This document shows, piece by piece, positions 1-7,440 of a stretch of DNA of 20,749 nt. The stretch comes from JAQUGA01 sp038210985 (GTDB taxonomy: Bacteria; Bacteroidota; Bacteroidia; Bacteroidales; WCHB1-69), in contig JBBQWB010000049.1 in the NCBI GenBank assembly GCA_038210985.1, forward strand, positions 1 to 20,749. Reading direction: 5' to 3'. The notes below the pieces were generated by a model, which saw only the letters and a program-made list of their open reading frames with translations, was not told the DNA's origin and did not search any database. Made by a program: the position numbers and the translations under genes. Each line of letters starts with the position of its first letter. Position 1 is the stretch's first letter.

Positions 1-871
1 TATTTTGATATGGACTTGAGCCAACTTGCCAAGGAATTAACTCAGGTTTGTTTCCACTTAAAGATGGATTATTTGTGGACAAGGTAATATTTGCGTTTTC
101 CCAATTTTCGCCACTTGTTTGTGAAACATCGGCATTATAAACAATTACCAATGGTTTTGTAATATCGTCTACGCGAAAGTCGTACGAAGGTGTCCATGCA
201 GCCGACGAAATATAATAACTTGCTTTCAGCTTTTTAGTTACGTCCGTTTCGCATTCAATGGCAATATAAATCTGGCTATATGTTTTACGATTTTTTGAAA
301 CAATTTCATTCAGTTGTTTATAAAATTCTTTCATTTGATCGTTTAAATCTTCCAATTCCGAATTGATATTAAGTTTCGATTGCATAATTTCGTTTAAACG
401 AACTCGGTAAAACTCAGCAGCTTCCTTAATCACTTTAACGCTTGAGCCAGTGTCGGGGCGATTTAAATAACTATTGTCTAACATAAGTTTTTCCTCCAAA
501 TCAAAGGCTCTGATTTTATTCTTTTTCTCATTAATTTTTAATTCGAGTAAACGAATATCGTCTTCAATTTTAACTATTTTCGGATCTTTTTTATTAATAC
601 TGGGTGTTTTAAATTGATGTTTCACCGACAATATTTTACATTTTTCGATAGCCGAAATTTGAATACTTGCCGGATTTATCTCTTGTGTTAATTCATCAAG
701 GATAAGGATGTGCTTCCCTTTTTTCAATTTAATTTCTGCGGTACGAGTAATTTGAGCCCCGTTAAAAAACACCGTAACATCGGTAATTTTTGATTTCACC
801 TGAACGGTATCCATGCCAAAAATGTTATTAGTGGCAACTAATAGCAAGAAAACTAGCAATATTTTATTCAT
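1..871 (-). CDS. Secreted DUF4140/DUF4139 (mucoidy inhibitor A-like) protein, 3' end outside the window
   Basis: The ATG is at 871-869 and the frame stays open to the window edge, giving 290 codons without a stop. The protein opens with a signal peptide (MNKILLVFLLLVATNNIFG), so it is exported to the periplasm or envelope. Residues about 25-80 fit DUF4140 (ITDVTVFFNGAQITRTAEI, then a KKGKHILIL strand). A charged, probably coiled-coil middle follows at about 95-200. From about residue 220 the start of DUF4139 is seen (YYISSAAWTPSYDFRVDD, with SGENWENANITLSTNNP). This is the architecture of the MuiA-like family, whose biochemical role is not established; a link to envelope or polysaccharide phenotypes is family lore rather than evidence here. 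Family members run to roughly 500-650 residues, so about half is missing. A TAnnTTTG-like box lies about 40 bp upstream. Confidence 0.85.
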   Translation of the reverse strand, partial: MNKILLVFLLLVATNNIFGMDTVQVKSKITDVTVFFNGAQITRTAEIKLKKGKHILILDELTQEINPASIQISAIEKCKILSVKHQFKTPSINKKDPKIVKIEDDIRLLELKINEKKNKIRAFDLEEKLMLDNSYLNRPDTGSSVKVIKEAAEFYRVRLNEIMQSKLNINSELEDLNDQMKEFYKQLNEIVSKNRKTYSQIYIAIECETDVTKKLKASYYISSAAWTPSYDFRVDDITKPLVIVYNADVSQTSGENWENANITLSTNNPSLSGNKPELIPWQVGSSPYQN

Positions 872-910
872 AATATCTTTAATTTAGGTCTAATTTAAAT
901 TATAAGGATT

Positions 911-918
911 CAAATTTA
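911..918 (-). promoter_or_regulatory. Possible Bacteroidota -7 box for the DUF4139 gene
   Basis: On the minus strand the bases read TAAATTTG, matching the TAnnTTTG consensus of Bacteroidota housekeeping promoters, about 40 bp before the ATG at 871. No TTTG element is seen at the expected distance upstream, so support is limited. Confidence 0.35.
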
Positions 919-1106
919 ATGAATTTTTCGAGAGAATTTAAAACATGGAGTATAATTGGCATTATTTATTTTTTAAGGCGATTATTTTGCAATGTTTTAT
1001 TTTGTCATTTTACAAAAAGCATAGCATTTTGAAACTTGAAGCGGATGATTTTTTGGCGGTTTGTTGAGGAACTTGCAGGTGCAAGGATTAATCTATTTGC
1101 CATTTT

Positions 1107-1310
1107 TTATAACACGTCTAAAAACCTTAACGTTTTTTTATCAATTTTTCCAAAATTTCGTTCAATTTCTTTAATAAAATGTGTTTTAGAAACATTAATT
1201 TTATTATCTTCAATAGCTTTTTGTTCCTCTTTAAAGTAACCTGATAAAGAACCAGCATCATAACCACTAATACAAATTACTTGAAAAGAGAAACCTTCCT
1301 CAACCTCCAC
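1107..1310 (-). pseudogene. Orphan short ORF, possible gene remnant abutting tandem repeats
   Basis: A 67-codon open frame starts with GTG at 1310, inside the purine-rich repeat sequence, and ends with TAA at 1107-1109. The part away from the repeats (about residues 8-67) has codon use like the neighbouring genes and an amphipathic, charged composition (ISGYDAGSLSGYFKEEQ, HFIKEIERNFGKIDKK). I do not recognise the family. There is no ATG and no promoter, and the upstream end runs straight into the 8-bp repeat array. It is either the 3' remnant of a gene whose beginning was lost when the repeats arose, or a chance frame. It is too short and isolated for a firm gene call. Confidence 0.25.
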
Positions 1311-1312
1311 TC

Positions 1313-1424
1313 ATCCACTAATCAACTAATCCACCTATCAACCTATCCACTTATCCACCCATCAACTTATCCACCTATCAACTTATCATCACATCCACTT
1401 GTCCACCTATCATCACATCAATAT
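1313..1424. repeat. 8-bp tandem repeat array
   Basis: From 1313 the plus strand reads in 8-base units of the form ATC(C/A)AC(C/T)T: ATCCACTA, ATCAACTA, ATCCACCT, ATCAACCT, ATCCACTT, ATCCACCC, ATCAACTT, ATCCACCT, ATCAACTT, ATCATCAC, ATCCACTT, GTCCACCT, ATCATCAC, then a decayed unit. About 13 units are seen, varying mainly at positions 4, 7 and 8. The array is intergenic, between the radical SAM gene and the orphan ORF. Eight is not a multiple of three, so the long frame running through it is incidental. Confidence 0.85.
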
Positions 1425-1430
1425 TTCTTC

Positions 1431-1449
1431 GGTTTCGACAGGCTCAACC
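1431..1449. repeat. REP-like motif (TTCGACAGGCTCAACC type)
   Basis: The sequence GGTTTCGACAGGCTCAACC is an imperfect palindrome with pairing ends (GGTT and AACC). I recognise this motif as very common in intergenic DNA of Bacteroidota genomes. It lies exactly between the 8-bp array and the pyrimidine-rich repeat, making a compound repeat patch. Confidence 0.5.
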
Positions 1450-1451
1450 TC

Positions 1452-1519
1452 CACTTTTCCCTTTTACCTTTTACCGTTCTGCTTTTCCCTTTCTGCTTTT
1501 CCCTTTCACCTTTTTACTT
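1452..1519. repeat. Pyrimidine-rich tandem repeat with about 14-bp period overlapping a gene end
   Basis: Units TCTGCTTTTCCCTT at 1478-1491 and 1492-1505 are identical; TCACCTTTTTACTT at 1506-1519 is a variant, and more degenerate CTTTTACC units continue down to about 1452. The array overlaps the last codons and the stop codon of the radical SAM gene at 1471-2442, so part of it is translated. Confidence 0.8.
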
Positions 1520-2442
1520 TCATACAATCGTCCTTGAAACGTATTTTGTTCACTTAAACTTTGTTCAATTTCACGAACCACTTGGTCGTACCTGATAATG
1601 CCCCAATTTGAATCGGATAAAAAACGTGGTGGCACTTCTCCCGCAAAGCGTTCAATGATAAAGTTTGGATTTAATCGTTCCACAAAACGAATGATAAATT
1701 TAATGTATTCATCTTTATTCATCCGAACAAAATCATTCGGATTTTTGAAATACATTTTTTCGATTTCAGTGTTTTTAATTAACTGAAGCTGATGAAATTT
1801 AATAGTGGTTACTGGAAGGTTATTTATTATGTCCAAAGATTCCATCCAATCTGCTTCTGTTTCGCCAGGTAAGCCAAAAATTAAATGAGCTCCAGAATTC
1901 AAATTATATTTATTCAATAGCTCAAAAGCGTCCGTAACCGCTTTAAAATCATGCCCTCGATTAATTTTCAATAGTGTTTTGTCATACACACTTTCCACAC
2001 CAAGTTCAACATTTATGTAATGACTTTTGGAAATATCATTTAATAGTTCACAAACATCTTCATTAATGCAATCGGGTCGTGTTCCAATAATTAAACCCTT
2101 CACTTGGAAATGACTCAGGGCTTCGGTATATTTACGTTTAAGCGTATCAATATCCGAATATGTATTTGAAAAAGCCTGAAAATAAGCTAAATAAGCTACT
2201 GCACGTCGATACCTTCTTTGATGAAACTCTATTCCTTCGGTTATTTGTTGATAAATTGATTTTTCGGGCAAACAATAGGATGGATTAAAGGCTTCATTAT
2301 CGCAGTAAATACAACCTCCAGTTCCTTTTGAACCATCTCGGTTTGGACAAGTAAAGCCAGCATTTATAGTTACTTTTTGAGCTCTTCCTCCAAATAGTTG
2401 CGTAAAATAATCGGAATAGGAATTATATAATTTCTTTTGCAT
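1471..2442 (-). CDS. TIGR01212 family radical SAM protein (YhcC-like)
   Basis: This is a cytoplasmic radical SAM enzyme of the TIGR01212/YhcC family; its substrate is not established. The N-terminal region KLYNSYSDYF is followed by INAGFTCPNRDG and GTGGCIYCD, giving a C-x11-C-x2-C cluster motif (Cys32, 44 and 47 counted from ATG) that would bind the 4Fe-4S cluster cleaving S-adenosylmethionine. LGVESVYDKTL and GAHLIFGLPGE are typical barrel motifs of the superfamily. I place the start at ATG 2442; a TTG two codons earlier (2448) is possible but less likely. The natural end is probably near NTFQGRLY. The last ~14 residues (KKVKGKSRKGKAER) are written by the 14-bp repeat, which also provides the TAA stop. 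The gene follows the hydrolase gene on the same strand after a terminator, so it is probably transcribed separately. Confidence 0.88.
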   Translation of the reverse strand: MQKKLYNSYSDYFTQLFGGRAQKVTINAGFTCPNRDGSKGTGGCIYCDNEAFNPSYCLPEKSIYQQITEGIEFHQRRYRRAVAYLAYFQAFSNTYSDIDTLKRKYTEALSHFQVKGLIIGTRPDCINEDVCELLNDISKSHYINVELGVESVYDKTLLKINRGHDFKAVTDAFELLNKYNLNSGAHLIFGLPGETEADWMESLDIINNLPVTTIKFHQLQLIKNTEIEKMYFKNPNDFVRMNKDEYIKFIIRFVERLNPNFIIERFAGEVPPRFLSDSNWGIIRYDQVVREIEQSLSEQNTFQGRLYESKKVKGKSRKGKAER

Positions 2443-2460
2443 CGGCAAATTTACAAAAAT

Positions 2461-2488
2461 AAAAGAGACTCCTAACGGAGCCTCTTTT
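2461..2488 (-). terminator. Intrinsic terminator after the T9SS hydrolase gene
   Basis: AAAAGAGACTCC and GGAGCCTCTTTT pair over 12 bp with one G-U/A-C position around a TAAC loop. In the minus direction a T-rich run follows (TTTTATTTTTG). It lies about 50 bp after the stop of the hydrolase gene and just before the radical SAM start. The symmetrical A/T flanks would let it work in both directions. Confidence 0.75.
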
Positions 2489-2536
2489 GTGGTGTGTGTT
2501 TGGTATTATTATTTTTGTTTAAGAGGACTTCTAAAC

Positions 2537-3748
2537 TTATTCGATAATGAGTTTTTTAACGTATTGATTTCCGTCTGCATTTATTTCGATAAAATAAATT
2601 CCTTTATTAAAATCTTCAGTATTAATTATGTATGTATTATTTAATCCTGCATTGTAAATATTTGAGAAAACAACTTTACCACTTAGGCTAAATATTTTCA
2701 CTTCCACTTTACGATGATTTACATTGCCAACAAATAGATTAAACGAACCCATAGAAGGATTTGGAAATATTTCTACTTTCGCATTATTAACTTGTTCGGA
2801 AATTCCAACACTGCTACCGCTGCAATTATGTGTTTCGGTAATTAAGTTTGAAGTAGCAACTAAGGCTTTAAAAGCAACACCATCGGCAGCGTTATTTTTT
2901 AACTGATAACTCAACCAAAGCGAAAGGAAGTTTATTGTGTATTCATTTTGTTGTTCGCGGGTAATGGTAAATGGTTCGCAACTACCTTCGCCCGATTCGC
3001 AAGACATCAAGCCAGAGCCAGCTTGAGAAGCAAAAAAGCAATGTCCGCCACCTTTAATTACAATATAATATTTGCATTGTGAAGCACATGTATCGTACAA
3101 TTTCTTTTGATTATCGGCAGGAGCTGCAACGCAATCAAATTCGGCAGCCATAGATACGGCAGGAATGCTTGTAAATTTTGCATAATCGCCCAAAACATTA
3201 ATTGCTGTTCCAATTGGTGGATTAGAAATTGCTGCTCCAATGGTAAAAATGGTAGTTGCTTTTGTGGTTAATTTTGTAGCAATCCATGCTGATTTTCCAC
3301 CCATTGAGTGTCCCATTAATGCGGCTTTGTTTGCAACTTTTCCGTTTAAAAAGGAGGAAGCTACATTATTTGAAGCAATAATTGTATCAACCAAAAAAGC
3401 TAAATCTTTACCAAATTCTAGATGATTTGGAGGAGGAATAACAGAGCCGTTTTCGGTGGTTGGAAAAGCCATTATGTAACCTTTGGTAGCAATACCTTCC
3501 CATAAATAGGTATATAAAGCAGGATTTCCCATAATAAAACCATGTCCAAAAACAACTACTGGAAACGTTCCGGATGCAATTGGCACATCGTCGCCTGCTG
3601 TTGCAGCTGGATAATATATATGGGTTTCAACAGAACGATTACTTCGAGCTGGATCCTTAAATGTAACTACTCTATGACCTAATTGAAATTGTCCGAAAAC
3701 AAAAACAACAAATAACATCATGGTTGTAAAAAGTGAAATTTTCTTCAT
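2537..3748 (-). CDS. Secreted alpha/beta hydrolase with C-terminal T9SS type A sorting domain
   Basis: The 403-residue protein starts with a signal peptide (MKKISLFTTMMLFVVFVFGQ). Residues about 22-290 form an alpha/beta hydrolase: VVVFGHGF (65-71) fits the oxyanion-hole strand, GHSMGG (146-151) is the nucleophile elbow with Ser148, EFDCV gives the likely acid Asp205, and GGGHCFF the catalytic His236. The layout resembles chlorophyllase, dienelactone and PET-hydrolase-like esterases; the substrate cannot be read from sequence. Several cysteines (206, 221, 225, 237, 250, 257) suggest disulfides, consistent with an extracellular enzyme. Residues about 325-403 are a type A sorting domain (VEIFPNPSMGSFNL, then LSGKVV, and the end NQYVKKLIIE), normally removed as the protein is exported and anchored or released. 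The gene appears monocistronic, with its own promoter and terminator. Confidence 0.88.
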   Translation of the reverse strand: MKKISLFTTMMLFVVFVFGQFQLGHRVVTFKDPARSNRSVETHIYYPAATAGDDVPIASGTFPVVVFGHGFIMGNPALYTYLWEGIATKGYIMAFPTTENGSVIPPPNHLEFGKDLAFLVDTIIASNNVASSFLNGKVANKAALMGHSMGGKSAWIATKLTTKATTIFTIGAAISNPPIGTAINVLGDYAKFTSIPAVSMAAEFDCVAAPADNQKKLYDTCASQCKYYIVIKGGGHCFFASQAGSGLMSCESGEGSCEPFTITREQQNEYTINFLSLWLSYQLKNNAADGVAFKALVATSNLITETHNCSGSSVGISEQVNNAKVEIFPNPSMGSFNLFVGNVNHRKVEVKIFSLSGKVVFSNIYNAGLNNTYIINTEDFNKGIYFIEINADGNQYVKKLIIE

Positions 3749-3799
3749 TTTATTAATAATTTTGATTAAAAAATATTTTCTCGAACGAATTATAATTCA

Positions 3800-3833
3800 C
3801 AAATATACAAATGAAAAAGTATTAAAATTCAAA
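3800..3833 (-). promoter_or_regulatory. Promoter of the T9SS hydrolase gene
   Basis: On the minus strand TTTG (3833-3830) is followed after 22 bp by TATATTTG (3807-3800), matching the Bacteroidota TTTG / TAnnTTTG pattern. The hydrolase ATG at 3748 is about 50 bp downstream. Confidence 0.5.
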
Positions 3834-3869
3834 GCGAGTCTCAATATTTACAAAAACGCATGGTTTAGT

Positions 3870-3893
3870 TGTATTAATTCATGAATTAATACA
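3870..3893. promoter_or_regulatory. 24-bp perfect palindrome, possible operator
   Basis: The sequence from 3870 to 3893 equals its own reverse complement over all 24 bases, with half-site TGTATTAATTCA. It lies between the lysS stop (3946) and the hydrolase promoter (3833-3800), some 35-40 bp upstream of that promoter's TTTG box. With no loop it is better read as a dimeric protein-binding site than as a terminator, but there is no direct evidence for a bound regulator. Confidence 0.4.
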
Positions 3894-3945
3894 CTGCATA
3901 AAACCTACACCGCTATATAGCAATAGTTTAGCGAAAGTCCTGAAA

Positions 3946-5664
3946 TTACTTAATCCAAGCACTTACATCTTCTATTTTTAATGCAGGAATATCAAGTTTG
4001 TGTTTTTTGCGTAATCCGTTTAAGTCGTTAAATAATTTATTTGGATTACTTTTTTGAAGTGCTTCAATTGTTTGGACTCCAGCTTTACGTAATACTTCAA
4101 TCCATTCTTGAGCAACTCCATTCTGTAGAAATTCTTCATCGGTTGTAGTCGAAGTTTTCTTTTCGGGTCGCATTTGAGGGAAAAACAACACATCTTGAAT
4201 GGAATGTGAGTTTGTCATAATCATCGCTAAGCGGTCGATACCAATACCTAAACCAGATGTTGGAGGCATTCCATATTCAATTGCACGTAAAAAATCTTCG
4301 TCTAACACCATCGATTCTTCGTCGCCACGTTGTCCTAAAACCAACTGACTTTCAAAACGTTCTCGTTGATCAACAGGGTCGTTTAACTCGGAATAAGCGT
4401 TGCAAATTTCTTTTCCATTGCAAACCGCTTCAAAACGTTCCACTAAACCTTCTTTTGAGCGATGTTTTTTTGCCAATGGCGACATTTCGATCGGATAATC
4501 GTATATAAATGTTGGCTGAATAAGCTTAGCTTCGCATGTTTCTCCAAAAATTTCATCTATCAATTTACCTTTACCCATTGTATCGTTAATTTCGATATTG
4601 AGTTTGGTAGCAGTTTCTCGCAATTGATTTTCATCCATTTTTGAAATATCAATTCCTATATGATGCTCGATTGCTTCAAACATTGTAAATCGTTTCCATG
4701 GGCGTTGAAAGTCGATGATATGTTCGCCAACTTGGACTTTTGTAGAACCATTTAACGCAATTGCCACGCGTTCAACCATCTCTTCCACACATTCCATCAT
4801 CCAAAAATAATCTTTGTAGGCAACATAAAGTTCCATTTGCGTAAACTCCGGATTATGAAAGCGATCCATTCCTTCGTTGCGGAAATCTTTAGAAAATTCA
4901 TACACTCCATCAAATCCACCAACGATTAATCGCTTTAAATACAATTCATTAGCAATTCGCAAATAAAGTGTCATGTCGAGTGTATTGTGATGTGTTTTAA
5001 ATGGGCGAGCAGCAGCACCACCATACAAAGGTTGCAAAATTGGCGTTTCTACTTCAAGATATCCACTTTCGTTTAAAAAATCACGCATTGTATTTACCAA
5101 ACGAGTTCGTTTAATAAATGTCTCTTTCACTTGCGGATTCACTATTAAATCGAGGTAACGCATACGGTATCTTTGTTCGGGGTCGGTAAATGCATCCCAA
5201 ACTTTATCTTCTTTTTCACGAACAATTGGAAGTGGTTTTAAAGATTTACTTAAAATTGTAAACGATTTTGCATGAATTGTTATTTCGCCCATTTGGGTAA
5301 CGAAAACAAATCCACTAACGCCAATAATATCTCCTAAATCCAATAACTTTTTAAAAACCGTATTATATTGTGTTTTATCCTCATCGGGACAAATATCGTC
5401 ACGTTTAAAATAAATTTGAATACGACCCACCGAATCTTGAAGCTCGACAAAACTTGCAGCACCCATTATTCTACGGTTCACAATTCTACCAGCAATTAAA
5501 ACATCTTGAAAAAGTGAATTATCTTCAGGAAATTTTGAAAGTATTTCTTCGGTAGTTACATTAACAGGAAACATGGCGGCTGGATATGGGTTTATTCCTA
5601 ATTTTTCTAACTCCTTTAATGATTCGCGTCGAATTATTTCTTGTTCGTTAAGTTCAATATTCAT
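3946..5664 (-). CDS. lysS: Lysyl-tRNA synthetase, class II
   Basis: The enzyme charges tRNA-Lys with lysine using ATP in the cytoplasm. Residues about 55-140 are the OB-fold anticodon-binding domain (VLIAGRIVNRRIMGAASFVELQ). The class II catalytic core follows, with motif 1 near 185-210, motif 2 at 261-280 (FRNEGMDRFHNPEFTQMELY), the lysine-type EMSPLAK segment at 393-399, and motif 3 GLGIGIDRLAM at 471-481. At 572 residues it is longer than the ~500-residue E. coli enzyme. The extra C-terminal ~65 residues (IEALQKSNPNKLFNDL, then KIEDVSAWIK) look like the helical extension I know from Bacteroidota LysS. The start matches the family N-terminus (LNEQEIIRRESLKEL). The stop is TAA and no clear terminator follows. 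Confidence 0.97.
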   Translation of the reverse strand: MNIELNEQEIIRRESLKELEKLGINPYPAAMFPVNVTTEEILSKFPEDNSLFQDVLIAGRIVNRRIMGAASFVELQDSVGRIQIYFKRDDICPDEDKTQYNTVFKKLLDLGDIIGVSGFVFVTQMGEITIHAKSFTILSKSLKPLPIVREKEDKVWDAFTDPEQRYRMRYLDLIVNPQVKETFIKRTRLVNTMRDFLNESGYLEVETPILQPLYGGAAARPFKTHHNTLDMTLYLRIANELYLKRLIVGGFDGVYEFSKDFRNEGMDRFHNPEFTQMELYVAYKDYFWMMECVEEMVERVAIALNGSTKVQVGEHIIDFQRPWKRFTMFEAIEHHIGIDISKMDENQLRETATKLNIEINDTMGKGKLIDEIFGETCEAKLIQPTFIYDYPIEMSPLAKKHRSKEGLVERFEAVCNGKEICNAYSELNDPVDQRERFESQLVLGQRGDEESMVLDEDFLRAIEYGMPPTSGLGIGIDRLAMIMTNSHSIQDVLFFPQMRPEKKTSTTTDEEFLQNGVAQEWIEVLRKAGVQTIEALQKSNPNKLFNDLNGLRKKHKLDIPALKIEDVSAWIK

Positions 5665-5702
5665 GTTTATTAATTTATTGAATTAAATAATCAATTTTTT
5701 GG

Positions 5703-5710
5703 CAAAGATA
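5703..5710 (-). promoter_or_regulatory. Likely -7 box of the lysS promoter
   Basis: The minus strand reads TATCTTTG, a match to TAnnTTTG, about 40 bp before the lysS ATG at 5664. No good TTTG partner is seen 17-23 bp upstream. Confidence 0.4.
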
Positions 5711-5813
5711 ATTTCATTTTTTGAATATTAATAAGATGTCATTTATTTAGATGGAATAATTCATTACATCTATTGGTATTTTTATTGACCCATGAAATTC
5801 AACAAAAAAATAA

Positions 5814-5844
5814 TTTGTAAATTAAAAAAAATATTATACTTTTG
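5814..5844 (+). promoter_or_regulatory. Promoter of the lipoprotein operon
   Basis: TTTG at 5814-5817 is followed after exactly 19 bp by TACTTTTG at 5837-5844, an excellent match to the Bacteroidota consensus. Transcription should start near 5851, leaving a short A-rich leader before the ATG at 5884. No comparable promoter is seen between the following four genes, which are 14-64 bp apart, so this one probably drives the whole run to 8890. Confidence 0.6.
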
Positions 5845-5883
5845 TGAGAATTAAAAAAAACAAACAACCTAACACCTAACAAC

Positions 5884-6507
5884 ATGAGCAGCAAACTTAA
5901 CGGCGTTCTTCTATTAAGTATTTTATTCCTTTTTACCTCCTGTAATTCGGGCAATAAAACCGAAAAGGCAAATGACGAAACTGCAACTACCATCGATTCT
6001 ACTCCAAAAGTGGATTATATGCTTGTTGCCGAAAACGTTTTAAAAACTGTGCAAGATAAAAACTTTGATGCTTTTGTCGAATTTGTTCATCCTACCCAAG
6101 GCGTTCGATTTTCAGTTTCGGCACAAATTGATGTGAAAAATGACAAATTGCTTACAAAAGAACAAATTCTTGATTTAAATAAATCGAAAAAGAAAACCAA
6201 ATGGGGAATTCACGAAGCTATTGGCGACCCAATTAACTCAAATATCAGCGATTATTTTAAAACGTATTTTTATGATGTGGATTATTTAAAACTAGCAAAA
6301 AAACAGTTAAATAAAACTACACTAAACCCAAGCTCGCCAAGCAATATTAAAGAGGTTTATCCAAATTTGGAATTTGTTGAATTTTACTATGCCGGTGATG
6401 GCAATAAAAACAGCGGTTTAGATTGGACAAATCTTACATTGGTTTTCAAAAACGAAGGCGAGAAAACATATGTAGTTGGCGTTATTCACTCGGAATGGAC
6501 ACCTTGA
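5884..6507 (+). CDS. Lipoprotein of unknown function (first gene of the operon)
   Basis: A 207-residue lipoprotein: the signal peptide ends in the lipobox LFTSC at residues 16-20, so it is lipidated and anchored in an envelope membrane. A short Ser/Thr/charged linker (to about residue 40) leads to a compact domain of about 165 residues. The motifs FVEFVHPTQGVRFS, KWGIHEAIGDPI, FKTYFYDVDYLKLA and the end LTLVFKNEGEKTYVVGVIHSEWTP recall from memory a family of uncharacterised lipoproteins found in both Bacteroidota and Firmicutes, with a conserved HPxxGVRFS and a closing GIxHxxWT. No catalytic motif is evident. It is transcribed from the promoter at 5814-5844 and followed by three more lipoprotein genes on the same strand. 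Stop TGA. Confidence 0.85.
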   Translation: MSSKLNGVLLLSILFLFTSCNSGNKTEKANDETATTIDSTPKVDYMLVAENVLKTVQDKNFDAFVEFVHPTQGVRFSVSAQIDVKNDKLLTKEQILDLNKSKKKTKWGIHEAIGDPINSNISDYFKTYFYDVDYLKLAKKQLNKTTLNPSSPSNIKEVYPNLEFVEFYYAGDGNKNSGLDWTNLTLVFKNEGEKTYVVGVIHSEWTP

Positions 6508-6571
6508 TTAGTTGGACTTTATTATTACAAAACTTATTAAAATCAATAAATTCAATACTCATACACAACAA

Positions 6572-7000
6572 ATGAAAAAAAATCTATTTATCGTTTTCGG
6601 AGTATTCGTAATTGGCATGATCGTTAGTTCGTGCAACAATCAAAGCGACAATAAAACAGAACCAACAGAAAGCACCCAAACTGTTGTAGCTACGGATTAT
6701 AGTGGAACATATAGCATAACCGACAAAACGGTTTGCGATTTGACCATCGAAATTCAAAAAAACGGAGATAATTTCACATATAGCTCTGGGAAAATAAAAG
6801 GAAATATAGAAGTGATAAAAAATGAATCGGAAGTATATTTGAAACTTATTGCCATCAATGGTGCTAGTCCTAAAGGAGATGTGGAAGCAAAATATGAAAA
6901 TCAAACACTTCTTATTCAAAATGAAGGCAATGCAATGAATGAGTACAATCATTTTAAAAAATGTGATGCAAAATTTTTAGAGTTGACAAAAGTCAAATAG
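6572..7000 (+). CDS. Small lipoprotein of unknown function
   Basis: I set the start at the ATG at 6572, giving 142 residues, because it opens directly into a signal peptide (MKKNLFIVFGVFVIG) with lipobox IVSSC; an in-frame ATG at 6512 would add 20 residues in front of the signal. After the lipidated Cys and a Thr/Ser/Glu-rich linker, about 95 residues look like a small all-beta domain (SGTYSITDKTVCDLTIEIQ, GKIKGNIEVI, NAMNEYNHFKKCDAKFLEL). The two late cysteines of KKCDAK and KTVCDL may pair. Similar small beta lipoproteins with a GNAMNxY segment are familiar from Bacteroidota, function unknown. The stop is TAG, the only apparently genuine TAG terminator in the window, with a TGA six codons later. 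Confidence 0.75.
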   Translation: MKKNLFIVFGVFVIGMIVSSCNNQSDNKTEPTESTQTVVATDYSGTYSITDKTVCDLTIEIQKNGDNFTYSSGKIKGNIEVIKNESEVYLKLIAINGASPKGDVEAKYENQTLLIQNEGNAMNEYNHFKKCDAKFLELTKVK

Positions 7001-7017
7001 ATTAAAAAAAATCAAGC

Positions 7018-7426
7018 ATGAAAAAATTAATATATTTTATTGCTGTCATTGGTATTATGTCGATTACTACTTCCTGCTCAAACGAAGCTCCAAAAACAGA
7101 AAATGAAACGGTAAAAGAATCCGTAAGCGATTTATACCATTTTGACCAAGCGAATACACTAAGCGGAACGGTGCAGCTTATCCCTAATGTTTCCAATACC
7201 GAAATCGTACATTTTGATTCTTGAAAAGCCAATAAATATTGTTTCTGAAAAATCTGAAAGTAAAAACCAAGAGGATGTGGAGGAAATTCTATTAAGTTTT
7301 ACGGATGAAAAAATCAACCTCGACAAATACATTGATAAAAAAATCACTATTTCGGGCACATTAACTGCCACTGAATCCATTCACGACAAACGACCTGTTG
7401 GAATTTTTGATGCCATTTTAAAATAA
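7018..7426 (+). pseudogene. Frameshifted lipoprotein gene (DUF4431-like C-terminus)
   Basis: The first frame (7018-7224) encodes a signal peptide and lipobox (MKKLIYFIAVIGIMSITTSC) and an Asn/Glu/Lys-rich linker, reaches TVQLIPNVSN and then stops at TGA 7222-7224. The second frame, open from 7187 to TAA 7426, carries the continuation: SYILILEKPINIVSEKSES, then EEILLSFTDEKINLDKYIDK and KITISGTLTATESIHDKRPV. Together they read as one ~135-residue lipoprotein; the second part resembles DUF4431-type small domains (YILxLDKPI, NLDKYxxKxVTxxGTL). The switch is a +1 shift, most likely near the AAA at about 7200, equivalent to one inserted base. It begins 17 bp after the previous gene. It is either a recent mutation or a sequencing error. 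Confidence 0.7.
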
Positions 7427-7440
7427 ATAAATTAAACATT

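Noticed and set aside
1313..1424. Short regular array as a CRISPR
   Set aside because: Units are 8 bp and contiguous, with no spacers and no cas genes nearby.
1281..1595. Plus-strand frame encoding a Ser/His/Pro repeat peptide
   Set aside because: It is a translation of the 8-bp and pyrimidine-rich repeats and runs antisense into the radical SAM gene; 8-bp periodicity is not coding.
2446..2453. TAAATTTG box only 3 bp before the radical SAM ATG, suggesting a leaderless mRNA
   Set aside because: It has no TTTG partner, the upstream space is filled by a terminator, and such boxes occur by chance in AT-rich DNA.
6512..6571. Upstream ATG start for the second lipoprotein
   Set aside because: It would put 20 polar residues before the signal peptide and lipobox; the ATG at 6572 begins exactly at the signal.
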